From: Methylobacterium radiotolerans JCM 2831
Lineage (GTDB): Bacteria > Pseudomonadota > Alphaproteobacteria > Rhizobiales > Beijerinckiaceae
DNA length: 64,000 bases
Assembly (NCBI RefSeq): GCF_000019725.1
Contig: NC_010510.1
Location: 338,501 to 402,500, forward strand
Reading direction: 5' to 3'
The position numbers and the translations under genes were made by a program. The notes beneath the pieces are model-generated. The model saw nothing but the letters and a program-made list of their open reading frames with translations, did no database searches and had not been told where the DNA came from. This document shows, piece by piece, positions 36,369 to 44,902 of this stretch. Positions within the stretch are counted from its first letter, which is position 1, and each line of letters opens with the position of its first letter.

Positions 36369-37433
36369 TTAATACACCAGAGCGCCCGGATCACGTCCCA
36401 TCTCCTTCATCGCCATACGATAGGTCAGGTCGTGAGAGGCAAGCGTATAGGCGATGAATAGGTCGGTAGCCGCGAGAGCCTGCGGTGTCGCGGCAAAACG
36501 CCTCCGACTGCCTTCTGTCCAGATAATGAGACCACTTGCTTCTGCCGTGGTGATGATGTTTCGGATGTGGGACCGCGACGTCCTGAAGCGATGCTGTATC
36601 TCTGCAAGGTCCCGCTCGTGCATCGATTTATCGGGATCGGTCGCTTGCCGATCTGCTAGCACGAGCAGGACATTGAGGCCCTGGTACATGTTGTAGAAGG
36701 GCAAAAGCTCGACGATTTTTCGGAGAAAAATCCCGATTATGGGAAAGATTTTAACCGCACATCGGCGTTGGGCGAGGTGAAATTCTGGATCGCGTGCTAT
36801 GGGTAGGCCGTAGCCGGGTTCGGGATATAGGAGCTGCAGGGCTTCATAATAGGGCGCGATCACCTCGCGATCCCAAGCAAGTAGCTTCTCGGTGGGTTTG
36901 AGCAGGCGCAAGCGGCCGTCCGCAACGACGCGCTCCTGTACGATGTGACCGGTTTCGGTGAGGCGTCGGACGAAATCGTCGATCTGGCGCGGACTTGAGA
37001 ACCCAAAGGTGGAGACAGCACGCTTGAACAAGGCCAGCGTCGGCCACGTTGCGCGGTTCGCCTCGTCAAAATTTGCCCATAGGCAAACGATCGCGCCCAG
37101 CGCCGCGGTGCGGTAAGCTGCGCTTTGCCAGCCACCCGGAAAAACGGCGCTTTCGTAGTTGGCGATCGTGTCAGGAACGTAGCACCGCCGCATCCGCGCA
37201 AAGTCGGGATGCACCAGGATTTCGCCCACGGTGCGGTGATCGACCTCGGGCAAAAGGCGACGCAATAAGGGATCCGACTGCGGGATGTTCCCGAATTCGG
37301 CCGCCTGCCGCGGCTTAGGTTGCTGCAAACCCGCATCAGCGGCGGCGGTTTGGCTCTCTTCCGCACATGCAGTTTGTATCACTATATCTTTCAAGGCGCG
37401 GTATTTCCCACTTTTATTGGGTATTGTCATCAA
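36369..37433 (-). CDS. Unknown protein with C-terminal winged-helix-like region, paralogue 1
   Basis: 354 residues, soluble. Paralogous over about 300 residues with the protein at 38907-39839: shared blocks include HRTVGEILVHP, FPGGWQSAAYR, ATWPTLA, RLLKPTEKLLAWDRE, LQLLYPEP, SRSHIRNII and LASHDL. The C-terminal SRSHIRNIITTAEASGLI … FAATPQALAATDLFI looks like a winged helix with its wing. DNA binding is an inference; no characterised family comes to mind. About 40% identity between the two by eye. Confidence 0.6.
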   Translation of the reverse strand: MMTIPNKSGKYRALKDIVIQTACAEESQTAAADAGLQQPKPRQAAEFGNIPQSDPLLRRLLPEVDHRTVGEILVHPDFARMRRCYVPDTIANYESAVFPGGWQSAAYRTAALGAIVCLWANFDEANRATWPTLALFKRAVSTFGFSSPRQIDDFVRRLTETGHIVQERVVADGRLRLLKPTEKLLAWDREVIAPYYEALQLLYPEPGYGLPIARDPEFHLAQRRCAVKIFPIIGIFLRKIVELLPFYNMYQGLNVLLVLADRQATDPDKSMHERDLAEIQHRFRTSRSHIRNIITTAEASGLIIWTEGSRRRFAATPQALAATDLFIAYTLASHDLTYRMAMKEMGRDPGALVY

Positions 37434-37955
37434 TCAGTTGCCTGACGAAACTGATCCCAGGTTATTTACAAGCAAAATTTGACCGGTACGCTGCGAATAT
37501 TGTGTGTCCTTATATTTGTCTATTCCCCAAAATACATGTCATCGCAGGCTGCGCGATCTCGTCGGCATGCGATGATTGACTTTTGTGCTGATCGAACTGC
37601 ACTAACGTGCGTCGTAACATCACCAAGTGCATTCAGACACAGATCATAGACAAATAGACCGCTGCAAACGATCATGTAAAGACACGTATCAGATACCGAG
37701 GAATCATCTGCCCATCTTTCTCGGAGCAACTTTAGGTTTTTGCCGAACTAAGCCGGCTAGCCATGATAAGCGATCGTCGCAATTTTTGACAAACAGCGCT
37801 CTTGCTTGACATAAATCCGCACGTTAGGATTTAAAGTAAGTTCGACTGTCGTATCAGTGAAAGTTCGTTTATGGTGTGACAAAAATTACATTGTTACCGC
37901 AGTTTCGCTCACGGGCGCGGTCTTAGTCGAGTACCATAGAAACAGATATTTATTC
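37434..37955. other. AT-rich intergenic region
   Basis: No credible gene; probably holds the promoters of the two divergent genes on either side. AT content is clearly above the window average. Confidence 0.4.
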
Positions 37956-38576
37956 ATGACTAACGGGAATGCTAAAGGTAAATTCGAAGATAGCCGTGCA
38001 ACTGGTATCGACGTCGCGTCCGACGCACTTGCAAGTATGCGCCTCAAATTGCTTGCAAGTACATACGTAAATTCAGCACTCAGAAATTCCTCCAGTCAAA
38101 TTGCAAGCGCTTTCAAAGACAACGATAATCAAATAAAAGAAGCCGCGTCAAAAAATCCTGGTAGAAAACTTGAAATCTACCATAAAGATGCCGCGCCATC
38201 GGAAGAATGGATGACTCGCGCTTTGATTGCGGGCACGGCCTTAACGGGCATCAGCTACATAACGATTGATCATAACTCTAAGGAAAATGAGTTAGTTGTC
38301 GGCTTGATTTGCGTCGCTGTCTGTTTCATTTTTTTGACTATACTTGCGTTTAGAAAGATAACTGTCGTTCGCACCATCGAGGCGACGGGGTCGCATCGAA
38401 TATCTGGAACACAAAAAACTAGAGGTGTATACCCTACGACAATGAAGTCGCAAGCATACGTCTTGCGTGAATATTTTGATCGCAATTCAAATCTGCCTCA
38501 CTCGCTAAAAAGCGGACGTGTAGGCTGGCATGAACTTATTCGTCGGAATAGGACTTCTGGCTATTCTTCAGGTTGA
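37956..38576 (+). CDS. Small two-helix membrane protein of unknown function
   Basis: 206 residues from ATG 37956 (MTNGNAKGKFEDSR). A ~110-residue polar N-terminal region precedes two hydrophobic helices (ALIAGTALTGISYITI and LVVGLICVAVCFIFLTIL) with only about ten residues between them, then a basic C-terminal region of about 60 residues. So both termini should face the cytoplasm. AT-rich, unlike most of the window. An ATG-less extension of 33 codons upstream is open but less likely. Family unknown; sits between the two winged-helix paralogues. Confidence 0.5.
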   Translation: MTNGNAKGKFEDSRATGIDVASDALASMRLKLLASTYVNSALRNSSSQIASAFKDNDNQIKEAASKNPGRKLEIYHKDAAPSEEWMTRALIAGTALTGISYITIDHNSKENELVVGLICVAVCFIFLTILAFRKITVVRTIEATGSHRISGTQKTRGVYPTTMKSQAYVLREYFDRNSNLPHSLKSGRVGWHELIRRNRTSGYSSG

Positions 38577-38906
38577 TTGTCATCAAAGATCAGAATATGG
38601 ATATTAATCTGAACTCATCGCGTCATTTTTCGAATTTTTTGATATAAACTTGGCAATAGAGCTGCTGATTAGTCTGACATAGAGCTTGGCACTCAATATC
38701 TGTCAATCATGTGGAATTAAGATCACTCTAAGATCTGTGCAATGGACTGGAGATATTACTACGATCAGCCACCTTATTCAAAAAATGAATTAGGTAATAG
38801 ATCCAAAACATCAATCATCGCTCTAATAAATATTGTAATTTTTCTGATAGTTATGACACTCTAGTCTGGAGAGGCAACACATGCGTTATATCTCAATCCG
38901 AGTTCG
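38577..38906. other. AT-rich intergenic region
   Basis: Nothing convincing on either strand. Strongly AT-rich, fitting the promoter of the gene at 38907. Confidence 0.4.
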
Positions 38907-39839
38907 ATGTGTATGACTTTCTTGAAATTTTCTCCGCCAGATAACGATCTATTCAAGTCGTTCGCGCCTGGCATCGCACACAGGACAACGGGTGAGATCC
39001 TCACACATCCAGAATATGAACGAGTCCGTTCATTGTATATCACGAAAATTAATGCAAATAATTCGGCAGACAAATTCCCCGGAGGTTGGTCTGCGGCAGC
39101 TTATCGCTACACGGCGGTTTGTGTTATTGTAAAAGTCTACGCAGGTTTTGAACCCGAAGACCGCTCGACATGGCCTACGCTGGCGAAAGTCAAAGAGACA
39201 GCAAGTGCTTTCGGACAATCTAGCCACCGTCAACTCGACGATGTCGTGCGCCGTCTAGTCATGACGGGCCACATTACGCTTGAATGCCCAGCAGCTGATC
39301 GCCGCCTACGCTTCCTGCGTCCCACGGAAAAGCTCCTCGCGTGGGATCGGGAACAGCTATGCGCCTACTACGACATCTTGCAGCTCCTCTACCCGGACGC
39401 TGACTACAACATCGCCATCAAGCGCGATCCGGTCTTTCATCTCGCTCATCGCCGGTGCGCGCCCAAAATCATGACGCCGATCATCAAAAATTTTTTGCAG
39501 GAAAACCATCATTTTTTGCCGTTTCTCCATATGAATCACGGCGCAAATGTTATGAGAAATTTGATTCTAGCTGCATCTATGAGCCCGGACAATCAAGTTA
39601 AAGAGGTCGATTTTATCGAGTCAACGATGAAAGTAGGTGTATCTAGATCTCACGTGCGCAATATAATTGTTTTAGCTAGCGATAAAAAGTTGGTCGAACG
39701 ATCTGGTGGAAGACAAAAATTTCTCAATATAACCTCACTAGGAATGAAAACGGTTGATCGTTTTATTTCAGATACGCTTTCCTCTCATGATCTGAGCTTT
39801 AATTTGGCAAAAAACTGGTTGAAGGGAAGAATACCGTGA
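38907..39839 (+). CDS. Unknown protein with C-terminal winged-helix-like region, paralogue 2
   Basis: 310 residues, homologous to 36369-37433 (see shared HRTTGEILTHP, FPGGWSAAAYR, STWPTLA, FLRPTEKLLAWDRE, LQLLYPDA, SRSHVRNII, LSSHDL). It lacks the ~40-residue N-terminal extension of paralogue 1 and is more AT-rich, so the two probably have separate histories. C-terminal winged-helix-like SRSHVRNIIVLASDKKLV. Function unknown; regulator or replication-type DNA-binding protein are both possible. Confidence 0.6.
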   Translation: MCMTFLKFSPPDNDLFKSFAPGIAHRTTGEILTHPEYERVRSLYITKINANNSADKFPGGWSAAAYRYTAVCVIVKVYAGFEPEDRSTWPTLAKVKETASAFGQSSHRQLDDVVRRLVMTGHITLECPAADRRLRFLRPTEKLLAWDREQLCAYYDILQLLYPDADYNIAIKRDPVFHLAHRRCAPKIMTPIIKNFLQENHHFLPFLHMNHGANVMRNLILAASMSPDNQVKEVDFIESTMKVGVSRSHVRNIIVLASDKKLVERSGGRQKFLNITSLGMKTVDRFISDTLSSHDLSFNLAKNWLKGRIP

Positions 39840-40266
39840 AATCAGTGCCAAACGCTAGAGGATGGCGACAGCTGACATCAATTTGACGGTTTCGCGTTCG
39901 CTTGCAGCGTCGGAACGAGTTCGATGAGAGTCGGGATCTGATTGACCCACACGTGGTGATTCGGGCCAGAGGTAAATGCAGGGTCAGGCGGGGTTCCTCT
40001 CAGCACTGGCCGCCGAACAAGCAGGTGACCGATTGGCCTACGCATCCGCAGCCCGATCAACTTGGCCGCGAGGTCGCAAACACCCCAGGCACAGATCCCG
40101 CCCGGGGTACCCCCATGAGGTATTATCGGTTCATCAATCGTGGTCTGGTTAAGCCCACCACAACTCACGGGGTGGCGTGATCGAGAGCGCGCTTCCGCTT
40201 TGACGGGGCGGTTCAGGACGTCAAGCACGGACGGTGAGGCTCTCCGAAACTCAAGGAAAAATCTCG
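39840..40266. other. Intergenic, holds a dispersed repeat and a ribosome-binding site
   Basis: 39965-40080 is a repeat copy (see separate entry). AAGGA at 40253-40257 lies nine bases before the ATG chosen for the carbonic anhydrase and decides that start. Confidence 0.45.
39965..40080 (-). repeat. Dispersed ~110-bp repeat, copy 1
   Basis: On the minus strand this matches 51005-51119 (plus strand): GACCTCGCGGCCA.GTTGATC, GGGCTG.GGATGCG.AGGCCA, GGTCA.CTG. TTGTTCGGCG. Identity is about 80% by eye. Both copies lie outside genes; origin unknown. Confidence 0.55.
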
Positions 40267-41007
40267 ATGGATGCGGATTGCGACTGTTGCACGGAGATCG
40301 GCGCGCCGCGTTTCGGGCGACGGCATCTTCTGCTTCGGACCACCGGCCTGCTCGCCGCTTCCGTTCTACCCGGCGGGGTCGTCCAGGCTGCATCGTTGAG
40401 GGCCAAGACCTCTCTGTCGCCTGCCGACGCGCTCGGATTGATGAAGGCGGGCAACGAGAACTTCAGGAACGAAGCCACCGCCCTGGCGGTGAACGGGCGT
40501 CAGCGGCGTCTCGAGCTCGCCCGGGGGCAGGCGCCGTTCTGCGTCTTGGTCGGTTGCTCCGACAGCCGGGTCTCCCCGGAGATCCTGTTCGGGCGCGGGC
40601 TCGGCGAACTGTTCATCGTCCGGAACGCCGGCAACACAGTCGATATCTCGGCCCTGGGCAGTATCGAGTATGCCGTCGGCGTCCTTGGAGTGCCCCTCGT
40701 CGTCGTGCTCGGGCATGAGTCCTGCGGCGCCGTCGCGGCGGCGATCGACGTCGTGGAGAAGAACGCGAGCTTCCCCGGCGTCATCGGCGAGATGGTACAG
40801 CCCATCGTGCCGGCGGTGCTGGAGGCACGCGGCCAGGGGGGCGACCTTCTAGAGGCGTCCGTGCGGACCAATGCCCGCCGGGTCGCCAAGAGACTCACGA
40901 GCCAGAGCCCGGTCATTAAGGACGCGCTGACCGCCGGCAAGGTGAAGGTCGTGTCGGCCCATTACGGGCTCGCTGATGGCCATGTCGAGTGGATGCAGGA
41001 GATCTGA
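40267..41007 (+). CDS. Beta-carbonic anhydrase with Tat-type signal
   Basis: 246 residues from the ATG at 40267 (AAGGA upstream). A twin-arginine leader (FGRRHLLLRTTGLLAASVL, about 16-42) implies export to the periplasm. Beta-class zinc ligands are Cys97 (GCSDSR, with Asp99-Arg101), His150 and Cys153 (GHESCGA). It interconverts CO2 and bicarbonate. Exported beta-CAs of this length are known in several proteobacteria. Stand-alone gene next to the peptide exporter; no link between them is evident. Confidence 0.9.
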   Translation: MDADCDCCTEIGAPRFGRRHLLLRTTGLLAASVLPGGVVQAASLRAKTSLSPADALGLMKAGNENFRNEATALAVNGRQRRLELARGQAPFCVLVGCSDSRVSPEILFGRGLGELFIVRNAGNTVDISALGSIEYAVGVLGVPLVVVLGHESCGAVAAAIDVVEKNASFPGVIGEMVQPIVPAVLEARGQGGDLLEASVRTNARRVAKRLTSQSPVIKDALTAGKVKVVSAHYGLADGHVEWMQEI

Positions 41008-41379
41008 AATTCAGCCCCGTGCGCGTCGGTATCGACTGGCCGCGGGCCGATATTCAGTCCTGCGCAGGGGCTGACGGGCAGCCTCAGACTTTCGTGCAAC
41101 GATGTCGCATTGATCATGATGTGTCGCGATGTCGAGAATGGATAACCAATCCATAACGACTGGTGCGGCATTGACACTGTATTGGCCTCATCGGTTAGGC
41201 AGCGCGTTGATGTCGTTCAACCTTCGGTTGCTGAACTTCGGGGTCGTCCAGCCCTGAACAAGCTGCGGATGGGTGGTGCCTCTCACGTCCGGCCGATGCG
41301 GTGAAGGACCAATCCAGACCCGGTCGCCTGGCCGGGCCAGCCGGACACCGTCTCATTTCCCGGGGTCTCATTCCGCGAC
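41008..41379. other. Intergenic region upstream of the exporter operon
   Basis: No gene supported. 41100-41190 is the least GC-rich part and may hold the promoter of the three-gene exporter. Confidence 0.4.
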
Positions 41380-42699
41380 ATGACAGCCGCCGCCCGCCGC
41401 CCGGCCTCGCCCACTGAGGCGGAGGCACCGTTCCCGCCCCAGGAGGAGGCGGCACGACCGCCGCTGTTCAGACCCCAGGCCCTCGCCCGGCTCGCCACCC
41501 CGCAAGCCCTCGACGAGCGCTTGCAGGTCGTCTCGGGCGCAGCTGCGATTGTGCTCGTCGCCTGCCTCGCGCTCGCCGGGCTGACGCTCGCCTGGACCAT
41601 CTGGGGGGCAGTGCGCGTCACCGTCACCGGCCAGGGCCTCCTCCTGCGCGAGGGAGGCAGCTTCGTCGAGGTCCACGCCCCCAAGGCCGGCTGGGTCGAT
41701 GAGATCGCCGCCGTGGGCGACAGGCTCAGCACGGGCGCTCTGATCGCCCGCCTACGCGCACCCGAGGAGCGCGGCCGGGTCGGCGATCTGCAGACCCGGC
41801 TCGACCAGCTCACCGCCCGCCGCCGGGAGATCGTCGCCCGCCAGGCCGACCGGACCCGCGCGGAGATCCAGCTCGCCGAGCTCAAGCGTCGCGGCTTCGC
41901 CGAAACCCAGCAGCTCAACGCCCAGCGCGCTCAGGAGCTGGAACAGCTCCTCGAAGCCCGCGAGGGCCTGCGCTTGGCCGGCAACAGCACCGCCGACCGC
42001 GTCCTCGACGCGCGTGAGCGCCTCCTGGCAGCCCGCGAGGCGACCGTGCGGGCGCGGACCGAACTCGGCTCAATCGACACCACCCTGCTCGCCCTGCGGA
42101 CCAGCCAAGCCCAGGAACTGGAGGGCCTCGACCGCGAGCAGCATGACCTGGAGGGTCAACTCGACCAAGCCAAGCTCGCCCTCAGCCTCGCGACCGACGT
42201 CGGCGCCACCGAGCCCGGCCAGGTCGTGATGATCCAAGCGACCCGCAACGCGCTCGTCAGCGCCGGGCAGCCGCTGATCACCTACGAGACCGGGGCCGAT
42301 CGCCTGGAGGCACTGGTCTACCTGCCGCCGGAGGCCGGCAAGCAGGTTCGGCCCGGCATGAGTGTCCGGGTATCGCTCGCGAACGCCAAGCGCGAGGAGT
42401 ACGGCTCGCTGGTCGGCACCGTGCGACAGGTGTCGCCGGTTCCGCAGACCCAGCGGGAGATCGCCAACCGGCTCGGCAACCCAGAGCTGGCGCGCAAGTT
42501 CGCCGGCGACGGCGCGCCAATCGCGATCGCCGTGTCGCTCGACCGTCGAGCGGAGGGCGTTGGCTACCTCTGGACATCGCGCCGCGGCGAGGGCTTGCAG
42601 CTCGACAGCGGCACGACGGTCGCCGGCGCGATTACGGTCCGGTCGGCCGCGCCGATCTCCTTCGCGATCCCGGCGCTGCGGCGCTGGACCGGCCTGTGA
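41380..42699 (+). CDS. NHLP-type peptide export: HlyD-like adaptor
   Basis: 439 residues. A proline-rich cytoplasmic N-terminus, one membrane helix (AAIVLVACLALAGLTLAW, about 53-75), a lipoyl/barrel-sandwich half (LREGGSFVEVHAPKAGWVDEI), a long coiled coil (about 120-270) and a C-terminal beta domain (LPPEAGKQVRPGMSVRVSLA). This is the periplasmic adaptor of the NHLP/NHLM bacteriocin-export group and would bridge the two ABC proteins encoded next to an outer-membrane channel. First of three tightly spaced genes (7-base gap to the next). Confidence 0.85.
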   Translation: MTAAARRPASPTEAEAPFPPQEEAARPPLFRPQALARLATPQALDERLQVVSGAAAIVLVACLALAGLTLAWTIWGAVRVTVTGQGLLLREGGSFVEVHAPKAGWVDEIAAVGDRLSTGALIARLRAPEERGRVGDLQTRLDQLTARRREIVARQADRTRAEIQLAELKRRGFAETQQLNAQRAQELEQLLEAREGLRLAGNSTADRVLDARERLLAAREATVRARTELGSIDTTLLALRTSQAQELEGLDREQHDLEGQLDQAKLALSLATDVGATEPGQVVMIQATRNALVSAGQPLITYETGADRLEALVYLPPEAGKQVRPGMSVRVSLANAKREEYGSLVGTVRQVSPVPQTQREIANRLGNPELARKFAGDGAPIAIAVSLDRRAEGVGYLWTSRRGEGLQLDSGTTVAGAITVRSAAPISFAIPALRRWTGL

Positions 42700-42706
42700 G
42701 GCCGGC

Positions 42707-44902
42707 ATGAGTGCGCCCTCACAATCTCGCCCTGCCGCCCGCCGCCGCCGGGTCCCGACCATCCTGCAGATGGAGGCGACCGAGTGCGGCGCCGCCTGCC
42801 TCGCGATGGTGCTCGCCCATCACGGCGCCTGGGTGACGCTGCCGGAGCTGCGTGCCGCCTGCGGTGTCTCCCGGGACGGCAGCCGCGCCAGCAACATGCT
42901 GCGCGCGGCCCGGAGTTATGGACTGGAGGCTGCCGGCTGGCGGGTCGAGCCCGGCCAGCTCGGGGCCTACCCGATGCCGGCGATCGCGTTCTGGGACTTC
43001 AACCACTTCGTCGTGGTCGAGGGCGCTGCGCGCGGTCGCGTCTACATCAACGACCCGGCTGCCGGCCCGCTCAGCATCAGCGCCGAGGAGTTCGACGAGC
43101 GCTTCACGGGCGTTTTGCTCACGGCGGTCCCCGGCGCGGGCTTCCAGCGGCGGGGGGCGCCGCCGCGCACGTGGCGCAGCCTGCTCGGCCGCCTGACGCG
43201 CTCGAAGGGCGCGATCGGCGTCCTCGCCCTTGCCGGCCTCACCGCGATGGTCCCGGCCCTGGCGGTGGCCACCGCGGCGAAGATCTTCGTCGACCAGATC
43301 CTTCTTGACAACCTGCAGGACTGGCTGCGCCCGCTCCTGCTCGGCCTCGCCCTGGCGATGCTCGCCCAGGGCGCGCTGTCCTGGCTGCAGAGCTACGTCC
43401 TGGCCCGGCTGCACTGGGCGCTGTCCCTGCGGATAGGCCTCGACGTGTTCGGGCACCTGCTGCGCCTGCCGGCCGAGTTCTTCGCCCAGCGCCACACCGC
43501 CGACATCGCGATGCGGGTCGGGACTGCCGAGCACCTGTGCCGCGCCATGGCCGACCTGATCCCGGCGGTCCTGGTCAACGGCGTCGCCGCCCTCGTCTAC
43601 GGCGCGCTGATGCTGCTGTTCGACCCGGTGCTCGCCGGCATCGGCATCGCGCTGGCGCTCCTCGGCCTGCTCCTGGTCCGGGCCTCGGCGCGCCTGCGCA
43701 CGGATGCCGCCCGACGCCTGCGCCGGGAGGCGGCGATGGTCTCCAGCATCGCGCTCAGCGGCCTGCAGTCGATCGAGACCCTGAAGGCCTCCGGGTTGGA
43801 GGACGGGTTCTTCAGCCGCTGGTACGGTGCCCAGACCAAGCTGCTCAACGCCCATCAGCGCATCGACCTCGCCCTCGCGCGCGTCGGCCTCCTGCCCGCG
43901 CTCCTGTCCGGCGTCGCCGCCCCGGCGATCCTGACGGTCGCGGGCCTGCGGATCATGGACGGCGCGATGACCATCGGCGACCTCGTCGCCTTCCAGACCC
44001 TGCTCGCCGGCTTCCTCGGCCCGGTCCACGGGCTCCTGGCCGTCGCGACACGGCTCCAGGACATGACGAGCGACCTCGAACGCCTGGACGACGTGCTGCG
44101 CTACCCGACCGACCCCCTTCTCGTAGCCTCACTTGAGCAGGGGGACGAGGCCGCGGCAGCTGCAGGGTCCGACCCCGGCCGGCTGCGCGGTGGTGTGCGG
44201 CTGTCGCAGGTGCAGTTCGGCTACAGCCGCCTGGAGGCGCCGCTGATCGATGGGTTCGAGCTCGATCTGCAGCCCGGGCAGCGGGTCGCGCTGGTCGGGC
44301 CATCGGGCTGTGGCAAATCGACGATCGCCCGCCTCGTCGCCGGCCTGTACCGCCCCTGGGCCGGGACGGTCGCGTTCGACGGCCTTCCCGCCGAGGCGAT
44401 CGCTCACGACCGGCTCGCTGCCGCTCTGGCGCTGGTCGACCAGCGCATCGTGCTGTTCCAGGGCAGCGTCCGCGAGAACCTGAGCCTGTGGGATCCGACC
44501 ATCGCCGAGGCCGACCTGGTCGCGGCGGCGCAGGACGCCTGTATCCACGACGTGATCATGGCCCGACCCGGCGGCTACGACGCGCCAGTCGCCGAGGGCG
44601 GTGCGAACTTCTCAGGCGGGCAGGCCCAGCGCCTGGAGATCGCCCGGGCGCTCGCCCGCCGCCCGGCCGTGCTGATCCTCGACGAGGCGACCTCGTCCCT
44701 CGACGCCACCACCGAGGCGCAGGTGCTGGCCAACCTGCGCCGCCGCGGCTGCACCACGATCCTGGTCGCCCACCGGCTCAGCACCATCCGGGACGTCGAC
44801 GAGATCCTGGTGCTGAACCGGGGCCGGGTCGTCGAGCGCGGGCCGCACCACCGGCTTAGCGACGTGCCCGGCTTGTACAGGGACCTGATCCGTGCGGCTT
44901 GA
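42707..44902 (+). CDS. NHLP-type peptide export: C39 peptidase-permease-ATPase
   Basis: 731 residues from ATG 42707. C39 leader peptidase first: Cys27 (TECGAACLAM), His100 (FNHFVVVEG) and Asp116 (INDP), a complete catalytic set, which cuts after double glycine. Six membrane helices span about 165-440; the ABC domain has Walker A GPSGCGKST, signature NFSGGQAQR and Walker B VLILDEATS. It should remove GG leaders and export the cores. The three leader-like genes at 48-50.7 kb are candidate substrates. Overlaps the next gene by 11 bases. Confidence 0.92.
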   Translation: MSAPSQSRPAARRRRVPTILQMEATECGAACLAMVLAHHGAWVTLPELRAACGVSRDGSRASNMLRAARSYGLEAAGWRVEPGQLGAYPMPAIAFWDFNHFVVVEGAARGRVYINDPAAGPLSISAEEFDERFTGVLLTAVPGAGFQRRGAPPRTWRSLLGRLTRSKGAIGVLALAGLTAMVPALAVATAAKIFVDQILLDNLQDWLRPLLLGLALAMLAQGALSWLQSYVLARLHWALSLRIGLDVFGHLLRLPAEFFAQRHTADIAMRVGTAEHLCRAMADLIPAVLVNGVAALVYGALMLLFDPVLAGIGIALALLGLLLVRASARLRTDAARRLRREAAMVSSIALSGLQSIETLKASGLEDGFFSRWYGAQTKLLNAHQRIDLALARVGLLPALLSGVAAPAILTVAGLRIMDGAMTIGDLVAFQTLLAGFLGPVHGLLAVATRLQDMTSDLERLDDVLRYPTDPLLVASLEQGDEAAAAAGSDPGRLRGGVRLSQVQFGYSRLEAPLIDGFELDLQPGQRVALVGPSGCGKSTIARLVAGLYRPWAGTVAFDGLPAEAIAHDRLAAALALVDQRIVLFQGSVRENLSLWDPTIAEADLVAAAQDACIHDVIMARPGGYDAPVAEGGANFSGGQAQRLEIARALARRPAVLILDEATSSLDATTEAQVLANLRRRGCTTILVAHRLSTIRDVDEILVLNRGRVVERGPHHRLSDVPGLYRDLIRAA

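Noticed and set aside
42719..44029. 436-residue minus-strand frame opposite the C39 transporter
   Set aside because: Low-complexity Glu/Arg/Gln shadow; no domain and the real gene is unambiguous.
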